Source of the DNA: Pseudomonas sp. UBA5706
GTDB taxonomy: Bacteria; Pseudomonadota; Gammaproteobacteria; Pseudomonadales; Pseudomonadaceae
Reading direction: 5' to 3'
Length of the DNA stretch: 64,000 nucleotides
Assembly: GCF_002419965.1 (NCBI RefSeq)
Contig: NZ_DIHC01000060.1
Location: 124,001-188,000 of the forward strand
Below, one piece after another: positions 9,295-18,877 of this stretch. Position 1 is the first letter of the stretch, and every line of letters begins with the position of its first letter. The notes beneath the pieces are model-generated. The model was not told the origin of the DNA. It was given only the letters and a program-made list of their open reading frames with translations, and ran no database searches. A program made the translations under genes and the position numbers.

Positions 9295-11169
9295 TCAATA
9301 CTTCTCGATCTTGGCCTCAGCCTGAAGCTGCGCCTGATACGACTCAAAGTCCTGACGCCCCTCACGCGATGCCAGGAAACGACGATACTGCGTCTTCTCC
9401 GCATCCGTCGCCGGTGCTGCCTGATTCACGCCATTTAGGCGCACCACCACGAAGCTGCCATCTGCCGCCGTCAGGCTCGAATATACCGGCTTGTCCTTAC
9501 CCTCAGGCTTCGGCATACGGAACAACGCCTGCAGTACTTGAGGGTCTACACCCTCCTGACCACGAGACGCCGCTTCCACCACCTTCCAGTTCTGCCCATC
9601 CTGCTTGGTGGCAGTATAAGGCACCTTGCCATCGCGCAAGCCGGCCAACAACGCCTCACCCTTGCCTTTCACGGCATCACTGGCGCGTTCCTTGACCAGT
9701 TGCGCCCGAATCGCATCGGAAACGGCTTCCAGAGGCAATTGCTCGGGCTGGCGGTGTTCTTTCACGTGCACCACCACTAAAGTCTCAGGATCAAGCTCCA
9801 GCGCCGAACTGTTGGAGCCCTCTTCCATCACCTCAGGACTGAACGCAGCCTGGATCACGGCACGATTGGCCGCGATGCCTTCGCCGCCTTCGCGACCGAA
9901 CGGCGCGGTGGTCTGAACTTTCAGACCCAAATCCTGCGCAGGCTGTGACAGATCGGAAGCCTCAAAGGCTGCGTCCTCCAGCTTTTTGCTGGCATCGACG
10001 TATTTCTGTTCAACTTGCGCTGATTTCAGCTCGTGGGTCAGCTTTTCCTTCAGACTGGCGAAAGTCGGAACCGACGGCGCCTCGACGCCAAGCAGCTTGA
10101 TCAAGTGCCAACCGAACTGACTGCGAACCGGTGCCGATACCTGATCCGTGTTCAACGCATAGAGCGCGTCTTCAAAGGCCGGATCGTAAACACCCTTGCC
10201 TGCGTAGCCCAGATCCCCGCCCTTGCTCGCGGAACCTGGGTCCTGCGACAGTTCCTTGGCCAGTGCTGCGAAGTCTTCACCTTTGGCGACACGTTGCTGG
10301 ATCTCTTCGATCTTCGCCTTGGCCTGGGCATCGGTGGTCTTATCGTTGACTTCGATCAGGATGTGCGCAGCGCGACGCTGCTCGGCCAGGTTGGCGATTT
10401 CTTGATGGTACGCCACCTGCAGGTCTTCGTCCTTGACCGACACTTTGTCGAAGAACGAGGATTTCTTCAGTTCGATGTAATCCAGCACAACCTGCTCAGG
10501 ACTGAGGAACTCCTTGGCGTGCTGATCATAGTGCGCCTTGACTTCGTCGTCGGTCACTTTCACGTTGGACGGATCGGCCGGCAGGGTCAACGTTGCGAAA
10601 TCCCGAGTCTGTTTTTCCAGACGGGCAAACGCATCGACCTGCGCGTCGGTAACAAACGCACTGCCGCCGATACCCGCACGGATCTGGCCGATCAGCATTT
10701 CCTGACCAAGGATCTGACGGAACTGAAGACGGCTGTAGCCGAGCTGGCGAACAACCTGGTCAAAACGGTCGGCATTGAATTTGCCGTCCACTTGAAACTC
10801 AGGCGTCAGGAGGATTTGCTGATCAAGCGCTGCCTCGGAGAAACCGAATTTGGCGTCCGCCGCACCTTGCAGCAGCAGCTTGCGATCGATCAGACCCTTA
10901 AGAGCCGAATCACGCAGCATCTTTTCGTTGAGCATCGCCGGGTCGAAATCTTTGCCCAGCTGTTGCACAAGCTGGCGGCGCTGCATCTCAACGGCCTGCC
11001 CCAGTTCGGCCTGAGTAATCTCATCGCCGTTGACCTTGGCAGCATCCTGGCTATGGCTGGTGGCCCTGAAAATGGCATCAAAGCCGGTCAGCGCCATCAG
11101 CGCCATGATGACACCAATGATGGTTTTGGCAATCCAGCCTTGTGAATTGTCCCTGATATTCTGCAGCAT
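9295..11169 (-). CDS. ppiD: Periplasmic folding chaperone PpiD (SurA_N/parvulin type)
   Basis: A 624-residue inner-membrane-anchored periplasmic protein. A short cytoplasmic N-terminus is followed by one membrane helix (about 14-34), a SurA_N-type chaperone region, a parvulin PpiC domain (about 262-362, with AAHILIEV at its start and SQFGWHLIKLLG at its end) and a C-terminal chaperone-like region. It helps newly exported proteins fold near the SecYEG exit. In E. coli the parvulin domain lacks isomerase activity; whether this one is active cannot be told from sequence. The gene follows hupB in the same direction but after a 237-base gap with its own hairpin, so a separate promoter is likely. 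Confidence 0.93.
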   Translation of the reverse strand: MLQNIRDNSQGWIAKTIIGVIMALMALTGFDAIFRATSHSQDAAKVNGDEITQAELGQAVEMQRRQLVQQLGKDFDPAMLNEKMLRDSALKGLIDRKLLLQGAADAKFGFSEAALDQQILLTPEFQVDGKFNADRFDQVVRQLGYSRLQFRQILGQEMLIGQIRAGIGGSAFVTDAQVDAFARLEKQTRDFATLTLPADPSNVKVTDDEVKAHYDQHAKEFLSPEQVVLDYIELKKSSFFDKVSVKDEDLQVAYHQEIANLAEQRRAAHILIEVNDKTTDAQAKAKIEEIQQRVAKGEDFAALAKELSQDPGSASKGGDLGYAGKGVYDPAFEDALYALNTDQVSAPVRSQFGWHLIKLLGVEAPSVPTFASLKEKLTHELKSAQVEQKYVDASKKLEDAAFEASDLSQPAQDLGLKVQTTAPFGREGGEGIAANRAVIQAAFSPEVMEEGSNSSALELDPETLVVVHVKEHRQPEQLPLEAVSDAIRAQLVKERASDAVKGKGEALLAGLRDGKVPYTATKQDGQNWKVVEAASRGQEGVDPQVLQALFRMPKPEGKDKPVYSSLTAADGSFVVVRLNGVNQAAPATDAEKTQYRRFLASREGRQDFESYQAQLQAEAKIEKY

Positions 11170-11247
11170 GCGTCCCCCAAAGGGTTTTACTCAACTCACA
11201 AAGCTGCGACACACGGAGCGGAGCGTGGATGAAATCCGGATAGAAGA

Positions 11248-11271
11248 AAGGCGCATCCGAGGATGCGCCTT
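11248..11271 (-). terminator. Probable hupB terminator
   Basis: AAGGCGCATCC/GGATGCGCCTT form an almost loop-less 24-base palindrome. On the minus strand, TTTCTTCT follows. It lies 136 bases past the hupB stop and before ppiD. Confidence 0.5.
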
Positions 11272-11406
11272 CTCGTAACGTTCAAAGCGGACCGGGTTCG
11301 GACATGCGTCCCCCGAGGTGACAGGCCAGCGCTTGCCCACCGCACTTGCCGCTTTACACCCGGGACAGAAGTAAAAATGCCCAAGGCAAAACATCAATAA
11401 AGAAAC

Positions 11407-11679
11407 TTAGTTGACCGCTTCTTTCAGCGCCTTACCGGCTTTGAAGCCTGGTTTTTTTGCAGCTGCGATTTCCAGTGTTTTACCGGTCTGAGGGTTGCGG
11501 CCGATACGAGCAGGACGATCGGTCACGGAGAAGGTGCCGAAGCCAACCAGTACCACAGAGTCGCCAGCCTTCAGAGCGCCAGTGACGGATTCGATTACTG
11601 CGTCCAGCGCACGGCCAGCAGCAGCTTTCGGGATATCAGCGGATGCGGCGATAGCATCAATCAGTTCCGACTTGTTCAC
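11407..11679 (-). CDS. hupB: DNA-binding protein HU-beta
   Basis: A 90-residue HU-family nucleoid protein with the complete fold: two N-terminal helices, the GFGTFSV strand and the DNA-binding arm with GRNPQTGK (about 60-67, including the intercalating Pro). It bends and compacts DNA as a dimer. It sits between lon and ppiD, the standard arrangement in gamma-proteobacteria. A strong sigma70-like promoter lies about 100 bases upstream (11780-11809). Confidence 0.97.
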   Translation of the reverse strand: MNKSELIDAIAASADIPKAAAGRALDAVIESVTGALKAGDSVVLVGFGTFSVTDRPARIGRNPQTGKTLEIAAAKKPGFKAGKALKEAVN

Positions 11680-11779
11680 TCTAAGTCCCCTTATATCTAT
11701 CTATATTGAGTATATTTTCTAAGTTTTTTGGTAAAGCCGAACAAACGCTGAATGGCCTTCTGACACTGGAAAGAGCCGC

Positions 11780-11809
11780 TTTATAACAAGGGCTCTAAAA
11801 AGCTGTCAA
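11780..11809 (-). promoter_or_regulatory. Sigma70-type promoter of hupB
   Basis: On the minus strand TTGACA (11809-11804) is followed after 17 bases by TTATAA, or after 18 by TATAAA, around 11786-11780. The -35 box is a perfect match. The predicted transcript starts near 11773, leaving a leader of about 95 bases before hupB. Confidence 0.65.
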
Positions 11810-11824
11810 GGAAGGCCCCCCAGA

Positions 11825-14221
11825 CTAATGCGTGCTAATTCTTTCCTTAGAGTCAGACTCGCGTTTTTCATCCTTTGCAACCATCTCGGGAGCCACATCC
11901 GGCAAGGGCTCCGGCGCGTATTGCAGCGCAATTTGCAGGACTTCGTCAATCCATTTAACAGGTTTGATCTGCAGATCCTGCTTGATGTTGTCAGGGATTT
12001 CCTTCAAGTCACGTACATTCTCTTCAGGAATGATCACCGTTTTAATACCACCACGGTGTGCGGCCAGCAATTTTTCCTTCAAGCCGCCGATCGCCAGCAC
12101 CTGGCCACGAAGGGTGATTTCACCCGTCATTGCGACGTCAGCGCGCACCGGAATCTGGGTCAGAGCCGAAACCAGCGCCGTACACATGCCTACGCCCGCG
12201 CTGGGGCCGTCTTTCGGCGTCGCCCCTTCCGGCATATGGATATGGGTGTCGCGCTTCTCATGGAAGTCCAGAGGGATGCCCAGGCTCTTGGCGCGGCTAC
12301 GAACCACGGTGAGCGCGGCAGTGATCGATTCGCCCATCACATCACCCAACGAACCGGTCTTGATCAGCTGTCCTTTACCGGGGACCACAGCCGCTTCGAT
12401 GGTCAGCAGTTCGCCTCCCACCTGCGTCCATGCAAGTCCGGTTACCTGACCAATCTGATCCTGCTGCTCGGCCAGGCCGTAGCGGAATTTGCGCACGCCC
12501 AGGAAGTTTTCCAGCATGCCAGCGGTGACCACCACGGCAAAGCGCTTCTGCGCTGCATGTTCTTTGACGGCCTTACGACAGACCTTCGCTATTTGACGCT
12601 CCAGACTCCGAACGCCAGCTTCACGGGTGTAGTACCGGATAATGTCGCGTATGGCTTCTTGTTCGAACTCGATTTCACCTTTTTTCAGCCCGTTGGCCGC
12701 AATCTGCTTGGGCGAAAGGTATTTGGTAGCGATGTTGATCTTCTCGTCTTCGGTGTAACCCGGCAGACGAATCACTTCCATGCGGTCCAACAGGGCCGCC
12801 GGAATGTTCATCGAGTTGGCAGTGCAGAGGAACATCACATCGGAGAGGTCGTAGTCGACTTCCAGATAATGATCGTTGAAGTTGTGATTCTGTTCAGGGT
12901 CGAGCACCTCCAGCAACGCCGACGCCGGATCACCCCGCATGTCACTGCCCATTTTGTCGATTTCATCGAGCAGGAACAGTGGGTTGCGCACGCCTACCTT
13001 GGTCATCTTCTGGATGAGACGACCCGGCATCGAGCCGATGTAGGTGCGACGATGACCACGAATCTCGGCTTCATCGCGCACACCACCAAGGGCCATGCGC
13101 ACGAACTTGCGGTTGGTGGCATTGGCGATGGACTCGGCCAACGAAGTTTTACCCACGCCGGGAGGGCCTACCAAGCACAACACCGGCCCACGAATCTTTT
13201 TCACACGTTTTTGCACGGCGAGGTATTCGAGAATCCGCTCTTTGACTTCTTCCAGGCCGTAGTGATCGGCATCGAGAATGTCCTCGGCACGTGCCAGGTC
13301 CAGACGCACCTTGCTCTGAGCCTTCCACGGCACCTGAACGAGCCAGTCGATGTAAGAGCGCACTACCGTGGCTTCAGCGGACATAGGCGACATCTGCTTG
13401 AGCTTGTTAAGCTCGGCAGTGGCTTTGGTCATCGCATCTTTGGGCAGACCGGCAGCATCAATGCGCTTTTTCAGCTCCTCGATCTCGTTGTGCCCCTCAT
13501 CACCGTCGCCGAGCTCTTTCTGAATGGCTTTCATTTGCTCGTTCAGGTAGTACTCGCGCTGACTGCGCTCCATCTGCTTCTTGACGCGCCCGCGAATTCG
13601 CTTCTCGACCTGCAGCAGATCGATTTCAGCATCCAGCAGCGCCAGCACATGCTCAACGCGAGCGCCCAGATCGATGATTTCGAGAATTTCCTGCTTCTGT
13701 TCGATCTTGAGCGCCATGTGCGCGGCCATGGTGTCAACCAGACGCCCCGGCTCATCGATGCTGTTGAGCGAAGACAGCACTTCGGCCGGGACTTTTTTGC
13801 CCAGCTGGACGTATTGCTCGAATTGCGCCAGCAGACTGCGCACGAACACTTCGGATTCACGATCAGGCGCATCGACTTCATCGATCAATGCCACCTCGGC
13901 CCGGCAGTGGCCGTCCACCTCAATGAAGCGCTCCACAGAACCGCGCTGCTCACCTTCCACCAAGACCTTGACCGTACCGTCTGGAAGTTTAAGCAGCTGC
14001 AACACAGTGGCAATCGTACCTACGCTATAAAGCGCGTCTTCACCCGGATCATCGTCTGCAGGATTTCTTTGCGCGAGCAGCAGGATCTGCTTGTCACCGG
14101 TCATCGCAGCCTCAAGGGCTTCAATCGACTTCTCGCGCCCCACGAACAGTGGGATAACCATGTGCGGATACACTACGACATCACGCAATGGCAAAAGAGG
14201 CAATTCAATGGTCGTCTTCAT
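11825..14221 (-). CDS. lon: ATP-dependent protease Lon
   Basis: A 798-residue LonA protease. Order: N-terminal substrate-binding domain (from ELPLLPLRDVVVYP), AAA+ module with Walker A GPPGVGKT (about 350-357) and Walker B LFLLDEIDKM, then the serine-lysine protease domain with catalytic Ser674 in PKDGPSAGV and Lys717 in GLKEKLLAAHRGG, 43 residues apart as in E. coli Lon. It degrades misfolded and regulatory proteins in the cytoplasm. The C-terminus has a charged Lys/Glu-rich tail. It lies between clpX and hupB. A sigma32-like promoter candidate stands about 60 bases upstream. Confidence 0.98.
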   Translation of the reverse strand: MKTTIELPLLPLRDVVVYPHMVIPLFVGREKSIEALEAAMTGDKQILLLAQRNPADDDPGEDALYSVGTIATVLQLLKLPDGTVKVLVEGEQRGSVERFIEVDGHCRAEVALIDEVDAPDRESEVFVRSLLAQFEQYVQLGKKVPAEVLSSLNSIDEPGRLVDTMAAHMALKIEQKQEILEIIDLGARVEHVLALLDAEIDLLQVEKRIRGRVKKQMERSQREYYLNEQMKAIQKELGDGDEGHNEIEELKKRIDAAGLPKDAMTKATAELNKLKQMSPMSAEATVVRSYIDWLVQVPWKAQSKVRLDLARAEDILDADHYGLEEVKERILEYLAVQKRVKKIRGPVLCLVGPPGVGKTSLAESIANATNRKFVRMALGGVRDEAEIRGHRRTYIGSMPGRLIQKMTKVGVRNPLFLLDEIDKMGSDMRGDPASALLEVLDPEQNHNFNDHYLEVDYDLSDVMFLCTANSMNIPAALLDRMEVIRLPGYTEDEKINIATKYLSPKQIAANGLKKGEIEFEQEAIRDIIRYYTREAGVRSLERQIAKVCRKAVKEHAAQKRFAVVVTAGMLENFLGVRKFRYGLAEQQDQIGQVTGLAWTQVGGELLTIEAAVVPGKGQLIKTGSLGDVMGESITAALTVVRSRAKSLGIPLDFHEKRDTHIHMPEGATPKDGPSAGVGMCTALVSALTQIPVRADVAMTGEITLRGQVLAIGGLKEKLLAAHRGGIKTVIIPEENVRDLKEIPDNIKQDLQIKPVKWIDEVLQIALQYAPEPLPDVAPEMVAKDEKRESDSKERISTH

Positions 14222-14279
14222 GATTTCGCCTCTACAGCGGCCTTAGGGCCATGGACAAATAAAAATGAGCTGAAAATCA

Positions 14280-14310
14280 AGATGGGGGTAGCTACCTAAA
14301 AAAACAAGCG
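14280..14310 (-). promoter_or_regulatory. Sigma32-like (heat shock) promoter candidate for lon
   Basis: On the minus strand CTTGTTT (14308-14302) and CCCCATCT (14287-14280) are separated by 14 bases. The sigma32 consensus is CTTGAAA, 11-16 bases, CCCCATnT, so the -10 matches fully and the -35 in its first four positions. It lies about 60 bases before the lon ATG. lon is a known RpoH target in related bacteria. Confidence 0.5.
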
Positions 14311-14344
14311 TCGCTTCGAGTTAATGCCAAAGCGCTTTGAAATG

Positions 14345-14368
14345 CAAAAAGGGCCCGAGGGCCCCTTT
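14345..14368 (-). terminator. Rho-independent terminator of clpX
   Basis: On the minus strand a G/C-rich stem built on GGGGCCC/GGGCCC is followed by TTTTT. It starts about 35 bases past the clpX stop and separates clpX from lon. Confidence 0.75.
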
Positions 14369-14402
14369 CGTTTTCCAGTCGCCCGGTGCAAAGCCGTAAG
14401 GC

Positions 14403-15686
14403 TTATGCGTCCGGAGCTGCCTTGGCGGGCGGCTCGCTGTTTTCGTAAATCAACAACGGCTTGGATGTCCCTTCGATAACGCTCTCGTCGATCACCACTT
14501 TGCTCACGTCGGTTTGCGACGGGATTTCATACATGGTGTCGAGCAGGACGCCTTCAAGGATAGAGCGTAAACCACGAGCACCGGTTTTGCGTTCGAGCGC
14601 TCGACGGGCAACTGACTTGAGCGCGTCAGTGCGGAATTCAAGATCCACACCTTCCATCTCAAACAGCTTGGCATATTGCTTGGTCAACGCATTCTTCGGC
14701 TCGGTCAGAATCTGCATCAACGCAGCTTCATCCAGCTCGTCAAGGGTCGCCAATACTGGCAGACGGCCTACGAATTCCGGGATCAGACCAAACTTGACCA
14801 GATCGTCAGGCTCGACTTCACGCAGGGATTCGCCAACCTTCTTACCCTCTTCCTTGCTGCGAACTTCGGCGTTGAAGCCGATGCCGCCTTTGGTCGAGCG
14901 ATTCTGGATGACCTTTTCAAGACCAGAGAACGCACCACCGCAGATAAACAGGATGTTGCGCGTGTCCACCTGCAGGAATTCCTGCTGGGGATGCTTGCGA
15001 CCACCCTGCGGCGGAACGGACGCCACGGTGCCCTCGATCAATTTCAGCAGGGCTTGTTGAACACCCTCGCCAGAAACGTCTCGAGTAATCGAAGGGTTGT
15101 CGGATTTGCGCGAAATCTTGTCGATTTCGTCGATGTAAACAATGCCCATCTGGGCCTTCTCAACATCGTAATCGCATTTCTGCAACAGCTTCTGGATGAT
15201 GTTTTCAACGTCCTCACCCACATAACCGGCTTCAGTCAGGGTGGTGGCGTCGGCAATGGTGAACGGTACATTGAGCAAGCGTGCCAGCGTTTCCGCGAGC
15301 AGGGTCTTGCCGGAGCCCGTAGGGCCGATCAGCAGGATGTTGCTTTTGCCCAGCTCAACGTCGTCGTTTTTCTTGTCACGCTGATTCAGTCGCTTGTAGT
15401 GGTTGTACACCGCTACTGCGAGAACCTTTTTAGCACGCTCCTGACCGATGACGTACTGGTCAAGGATGCCGCTGATTTCTTTTGGCGATGGCAGTTTATG
15501 CGCGCTGCTTTCGGCCTGTGCTTCCTGCACCTCCTCGCGGATGATGTCGTTGCACAGGTCGACGCACTCGTCACAGATAAATACCGAGGGGCCGGCAATC
15601 AACTTGCGTACTTCATGCTGGCTTTTGCCGCAGAAGGAGCAATAAAGCAGTTTGCCGTTGTCCTCGCCGTTGCGGGTGTCAGTCAT
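14403..15686 (-). CDS. clpX: ATP-dependent Clp protease ATP-binding subunit ClpX
   Basis: A 427-residue AAA+ unfoldase. The N-terminal C4 zinc-binding domain has Cys16, Cys19, Cys38 and Cys41. Walker A GPTGSGKT is near residues 118-125 and Walker [11 protein letters not shown] follows. A C-terminal D2-small domain contains the IGF-type ClpP-docking region (residues GGIGFNAEV). It unfolds tagged proteins and feeds them to ClpP. It lies 115 bases downstream of clpP in the same direction; that gap contains a hairpin (15751-15782) and a sigma32-like promoter candidate, so clpX may be transcribed both with and without clpP. Confidence 0.98.
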   Translation of the reverse strand: MTDTRNGEDNGKLLYCSFCGKSQHEVRKLIAGPSVFICDECVDLCNDIIREEVQEAQAESSAHKLPSPKEISGILDQYVIGQERAKKVLAVAVYNHYKRLNQRDKKNDDVELGKSNILLIGPTGSGKTLLAETLARLLNVPFTIADATTLTEAGYVGEDVENIIQKLLQKCDYDVEKAQMGIVYIDEIDKISRKSDNPSITRDVSGEGVQQALLKLIEGTVASVPPQGGRKHPQQEFLQVDTRNILFICGGAFSGLEKVIQNRSTKGGIGFNAEVRSKEEGKKVGESLREVEPDDLVKFGLIPEFVGRLPVLATLDELDEAALMQILTEPKNALTKQYAKLFEMEGVDLEFRTDALKSVARRALERKTGARGLRSILEGVLLDTMYEIPSQTDVSKVVIDESVIEGTSKPLLIYENSEPPAKAAPDA

Positions 15687-15719
15687 TCGATCGATCCAAT
15701 CCGGTAGGCTTGCAACACA

Positions 15720-15748
15720 AGATGAAGGCAGTTGCGGGCTTTTTCAAG
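15720..15748 (-). promoter_or_regulatory. Sigma32-like promoter candidate for clpX
   Basis: On the minus strand a perfect sigma32 -35 CTTGAAA (15748-15742) is followed after 14 bases by CTTCATCT (15727-15720), a partial match to CCCCATnT. It is about 34 bases before the clpX ATG. The weak -10 keeps confidence low. Confidence 0.35.
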
Positions 15749-15750
15749 TC

Positions 15751-15782
15751 CCCAGGTGGCACGGAAGTCAACACCACCTGGG
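15751..15782 (-). other. Intergenic hairpin between clpP and clpX
   Basis: CCCAGGTGG and CCACCTGGG form a nine-base-pair stem around a 14-base loop, 20 bases past the clpP stop. No T-run follows, so it may attenuate or stabilise the clpP message rather than terminate it. Confidence 0.5.
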
Positions 15783-15801
15783 ATTACTGCCTGTCACGCA
15801 A

Positions 15802-16443
15802 TCATTTGATCATTTGACGTTTGTCGAGCACCGCATCCACCAGACCGTATTCTGCAGCGCGTTCGGCGCTCATGAAGTTATCGCGGTTGGTGTCTCGCTC
15901 GATGGCTTCCAGGGACTGACCGGTATGGTGCGCCAGCAACTCGTTCAGACGCTGGCGAATGTACAGGATTTCCTTGGCATGAATGTCGATGTCCGACGCC
16001 TGCCCCTGAAAACCGCCCAGTGGCTGGTGAATCATGACGCGGGAATTTGGCAGGGCGAAACGCTTACCCTTGGCACCGCCCGCCAGCAGGAATGCGCCCA
16101 TGCTGCACGCCTGACCCATTACAGTGGTCGAAACGTCTGGCTTGACGAACTGCATCGTGTCGTAGATCGCCATGCCAGCGGTCACCGAACCGCCTGGAGA
16201 GTTGATGTAGAGATGGATGTCCTTGTCCGGGTTTTCCGCTTCAAGGAAGAGCAACTGCGCCGAGATCAGGTTGGCCATGTAGTCTTCGACCGGACCGACC
16301 AGGAAAATGACGCGTTCCTTGAGCAGGCGGGAATAGATGTCATAGGCGCGTTCGCCACGGGCGGACTGCTCGATAACCATCGGGACCAAACCGCCAGCGG
16401 CCTGGATGTCAGAGTTCTGCTGAATATAAGAATTGCGGGACAT
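15802..16443 (-). CDS. clpP: ATP-dependent Clp protease proteolytic subunit ClpP
   Basis: A 213-residue serine peptidase with the catalytic triad Ser114 (ACSMGA), His139 (MIHQPLG) and Asp188 (TNRDNF), spaced as in E. coli ClpP. It includes a short propeptide region before residue 15. It assembles as a tetradecamer capped by ClpX. The ATG at 16443 (MSRNSYI) gives the usual Pseudomonas length; an in-frame ATG three codons upstream (16452) has its GGGAG only three bases away and is less likely. It follows tig and precedes clpX, the canonical order. Confidence 0.97.
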   Translation of the reverse strand: MSRNSYIQQNSDIQAAGGLVPMVIEQSARGERAYDIYSRLLKERVIFLVGPVEDYMANLISAQLLFLEAENPDKDIHLYINSPGGSVTAGMAIYDTMQFVKPDVSTTVMGQACSMGAFLLAGGAKGKRFALPNSRVMIHQPLGGFQGQASDIDIHAKEILYIRQRLNELLAHHTGQSLEAIERDTNRDNFMSAERAAEYGLVDAVLDKRQMIK

Positions 16444-16486
16444 ATCTCGCATTCACTCCCAAATAGTCATGTCTTGAATACGCATA

Positions 16487-16506
16487 AGCCAGCGCGAAGG
16501 CTGGCT
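16487..16506 (-). other. Hairpin between tig and clpP
   Basis: AGCCAGC/GCTGGCT form a seven-base-pair stem with a six-base loop, about 28 bases after the tig stop. No T-run follows on the minus strand, so at best it is a weak terminator between tig and clpP. Confidence 0.5.
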
Positions 16507-16534
16507 CATGGTGCTTTCGAACGAGAGAACGAAA

Positions 16535-17845
16535 TCAGTCGGCTTGTGGAGCTTCTACCGGCTTGACCGCTTCTTCGTACGAGACCGCTTTGTCGGTCAC
16601 GCTCGCTTTCTGCAAAACAGTATCCACAACTTGTTCTTCAAGCACAACCGAACGCACTTCGTTCATTTGCTGTTCGTTCTTGTAGTACCAGGTCACGACC
16701 TGCTCTGGCTCCTGATAGGCGGAAGCCATTTCCTGAATCAGCTCGCGAACGCGGGCTTCGTCAGGCTTGAGGTCGAACTGCTTGACCACTTCAGCAACGA
16801 TCAGGCCCAGCTCGACGCGGCGCTTGGCCTGCTCTTCGAACAGCTCGGCTGGCAGTTGGTCAGGCTTGATGTTGCCACCGAACTGTTGAACAGCCTGAAC
16901 ACGCAGACGGTTCACTTCGTTTTCCAGCAGTGCTTTTGGCACTTCGATCGGGTTGGCAGCCAGCAGACCGTCCATTACCTGATTCTTGACCTTGGACTTG
17001 ATGGCCTGACGCAGCTCACGCTCCATGTTCTTGCGAACCTCGGTGCGGAAGCCTTCGATACCGGTTTCCTTGATACCGAACTGGGTGAAGAAGGCTTCGT
17101 TCAGCTCAGGCAGGGTCGGGGCCGACACGGTGTTGACGGTAATGGTAAACTCGGCGGTTTTGCCAGCCAGCTCCAGGTTCTGATAGTCCTCTGGAAAGGT
17201 CAGGTTCAGAACGCGCTCTTCACCGGCTTTGGCGCCAACCAGGCCGTCTTCGAAGCCAGGGATCATGCGGCCCGAGCCCAGCACCAGCTGAGTGCCGGTA
17301 GCCGAACCGCCAGCGAATTCTTCGCCGTCGATCTTGCCGACGAAGTCGATGTTCAGCTGATCTTCGTTCGCAGCGGCACGCTCAGCCACTTCAAAACGCA
17401 CGTTCTGCTTGCGCAGGATTTCGAGCATGTTATCCAGATCCGCATCAGCGACGTCAGCGGACAGGCGCTCGACGGAAACGGACTCGAAACCGGCAACGGA
17501 GAATTCGGGGAACACTTCGAAAGTCGCGATGTACTCGAGATCCTTGCCTTTTTCGAAAGTTTTTGGCTCGACGGAAGGTGCGCCAGCAGGATTCAGCTTT
17601 TGTTCTACAACGGCTTCATAGAAGGTCGCCTGGATCAGGTCGCCCAATGCTTCCTGACGAGCACCATCTTCGTAGCGCTGGCGGATCACGCTCATAGGCA
17701 CTTTGCCAGGGCGGAAGCCCGGGATCTTGGCTTTACGTGCGGTCTGCTGCAGACGCTTGTTGACTTCGGTCTCGATGCGCTCAGCTGGCACGCCAATGGT
17801 CATGCGGCGCTCGAGAGCGGAAGTGTTTTCAACAGAAACTTGCAT
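16535..17845 (-). CDS. tig: Trigger factor (ribosome-associated chaperone)
   Basis: A 436-residue trigger factor. The N-terminal ribosome-binding domain contains the signature [13 protein letters not shown] (about 43-55). A central FKBP-type prolyl isomerase domain (about 155-245) and the long helical C-terminal chaperone domain follow. It binds nascent chains at the ribosome exit near L23. The ATG at 17845 (MQVSVENTS) has AGGA upstream and matches the family start; open frame continues 21 codons further up but with no family similarity. The C-terminus has a Glu/Ala-rich tail. Confidence 0.97.
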   Translation of the reverse strand: MQVSVENTSALERRMTIGVPAERIETEVNKRLQQTARKAKIPGFRPGKVPMSVIRQRYEDGARQEALGDLIQATFYEAVVEQKLNPAGAPSVEPKTFEKGKDLEYIATFEVFPEFSVAGFESVSVERLSADVADADLDNMLEILRKQNVRFEVAERAAANEDQLNIDFVGKIDGEEFAGGSATGTQLVLGSGRMIPGFEDGLVGAKAGEERVLNLTFPEDYQNLELAGKTAEFTITVNTVSAPTLPELNEAFFTQFGIKETGIEGFRTEVRKNMERELRQAIKSKVKNQVMDGLLAANPIEVPKALLENEVNRLRVQAVQQFGGNIKPDQLPAELFEEQAKRRVELGLIVAEVVKQFDLKPDEARVRELIQEMASAYQEPEQVVTWYYKNEQQMNEVRSVVLEEQVVDTVLQKASVTDKAVSYEEAVKPVEAPQAD

Positions 17846-18152
17846 GGATATTCCTCGTTGCACAGACGTTAGCCGGCCGTTTCCGACCCCAGAATCAAGG
17901 GCAAGCATTCTAGTGGGTCAAACTCAAGAAGTCACCCTACCGAAGAAGGGTAAATACAGTGGAATGTGGCCAGGGGAGAAAGGGGGAAGACTCAAACCGT
18001 TACAAGCGGTCTGGAACGCACCTTGCGCGCTTCTATATAAAGGAAGCAACGCGCGACCGAATGTCGATCCCATCCCTGGAAACACCCCGAAAGCCTCGTC
18101 GTCGACAACCTGACGAAACTCTACCTGCGTGAAACCAATACGTTGAAACAAA

Positions 18153-18175
18153 AAAAGCCGCACTAGGCGGCTTTT
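18153..18175 (-). terminator. Terminator downstream of the tRNA cluster
   Basis: AAAAGCCGC/GCGGCTTTT around a five-base loop, followed on the minus strand by a T-rich stretch (TTTTTTTGT). It ends the tRNA-Leu transcript 43 bases past its CCA. The rest of 17846-18217 (upstream of tig) shows no gene. Confidence 0.8.
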
Positions 18176-18217
18176 CGATCCTTGCGAGTGCGCATGGCAC
18201 TGCTCAAGGCTTGTAGT

Positions 18218-18302
18218 TGGTGCGGACGAAGAGACTCGAACTCTTACGCCTCGCGGCGCTGGAACCTAAATCCAGTGTGTCTACCAATTCCACCACGTCC
18301 GC
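18218..18302 (-). tRNA. tRNA-Leu (anticodon TAG)
   Basis: An 85-base class II tRNA with encoded CCA. The anticodon arm is CTGGA-TTTAGGT-TCCAG, giving anticodon TAG for CUA codons. The long variable arm (GCCGCGAGGC) and TTCGAGT T-loop are intact, and the acceptor stem GCGGACG pairs fully. It is the last of three tRNAs in the cluster. Confidence 0.95.
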
Positions 18303-18318
18303 ATGTAGCGCTTAAAGC

Positions 18319-18349
18319 AAAGGCGCCAGGTTATGAATCTGGCGCCTTT
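18319..18349 (-). terminator. Hairpin between tRNA-His and tRNA-Leu
   Basis: AAAGGCGCCAG/CTGGCGCCTTT, an 11-base-pair perfect stem with a nine-base loop, lies between tRNA-Leu and tRNA-His. The T-run is short on the minus strand, so it may be a processing or partial termination signal that sets the ratio of the two tRNAs. Confidence 0.55.
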
Positions 18350-18356
18350 TCAAATA

Positions 18357-18433
18357 TGGGGTGGACGAAGGGGATCGAACCCTCGACAACGGGAGTCACA
18401 ATCCCGTGCTCTACCAACTGAGCTACGCCCACC
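18357..18433 (-). tRNA. tRNA-His (anticodon GTG)
   Basis: A 77-base tRNA including CCA. The anticodon arm is CGGGA-TTGTGAC-TCCCG (anticodon GTG). The extra 5' G pairs with the discriminator C, the identity element of histidine tRNA. D-loop and T-loop (TTCGATC) are standard. Confidence 0.96.
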
Positions 18434-18492
18434 ATATTGCGTTGTAACCGACGCATCCAAACTGAATGCTACTTGTGCCAAAGCTGCCGTAA

Positions 18493-18569
18493 TGGCGCAC
18501 CCGGCAGGACTCGAACCTGCGACCATCCGCTTAGAAGGCGGATGCTCTATCCAGCTGAGCTACGGGCGC
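18493..18569 (-). tRNA. tRNA-Arg (anticodon TCT)
   Basis: A 77-base tRNA with encoded CCA. The anticodon arm TCCGC-CTTCTAA-GCGGA gives TCT, reading AGA/AGG codons. It is the first gene of the Arg-His-Leu cluster, transcribed away from folD. Confidence 0.96.
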
Positions 18570-18716
18570 TTGGTTAATCTGTATTCTTTCGTCTACAAAT
18601 TAAGAGCTTTCAATCACGCTGAGCCGATCTGAACTCTACCTGACTTAATCAACCTTCGACTCGATAACCCGCTTGCGGCTTATCTTGTCTGGGGTTGTGC
18701 CCGACAAGTGCGACGA

Positions 18717-18745
18717 ATCTTATAGACGGCCTTGAAGGTCGTCAA
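18717..18745 (-). promoter_or_regulatory. Promoter candidate of the tRNA cluster
   Basis: On the minus strand TTGACG (18745-18740) is separated by 17 bases from TAAGAT (18722-18717). The predicted transcript would start about 140 bases before tRNA-Arg. The 308-base gap 18570-18877 holds this element and the folD upstream region; I see no gene in it. Confidence 0.45.
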
Positions 18746-18877
18746 CACTTTTTTCTAAAAAATTCAGTCAATTAAAGGGGTTAGCTTATTAAGGGGACCA
18801 ACCGCCTTTGCCCTCGCGTCAGGTCATGCGAGAATGCGCGCTCTTTTTCCCTCCCTTCCGATGGTTAATCACGCGTA

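Noticed and set aside
8979..9695. Plus-strand frame of 238 codons after fabI
   Set aside because: It crosses the ppiD terminator and runs antisense into ppiD; low-complexity Pro/Ser-rich product.
11828..14299. Open frame of 823 codons antisense to lon
   Set aside because: High third-position GC makes long antisense frames common; its product has no recognisable domain, while lon on the other strand is complete.
16508..17872. Open frame of 454 codons antisense to tig
   Set aside because: Shadow of a complete trigger factor gene.
18218..18877. tRNA cluster as attachment site of an integrative island
   Set aside because: No integrase gene, no visible duplicated tRNA 3' end at the far side of the accessory block, and folD lies in between.
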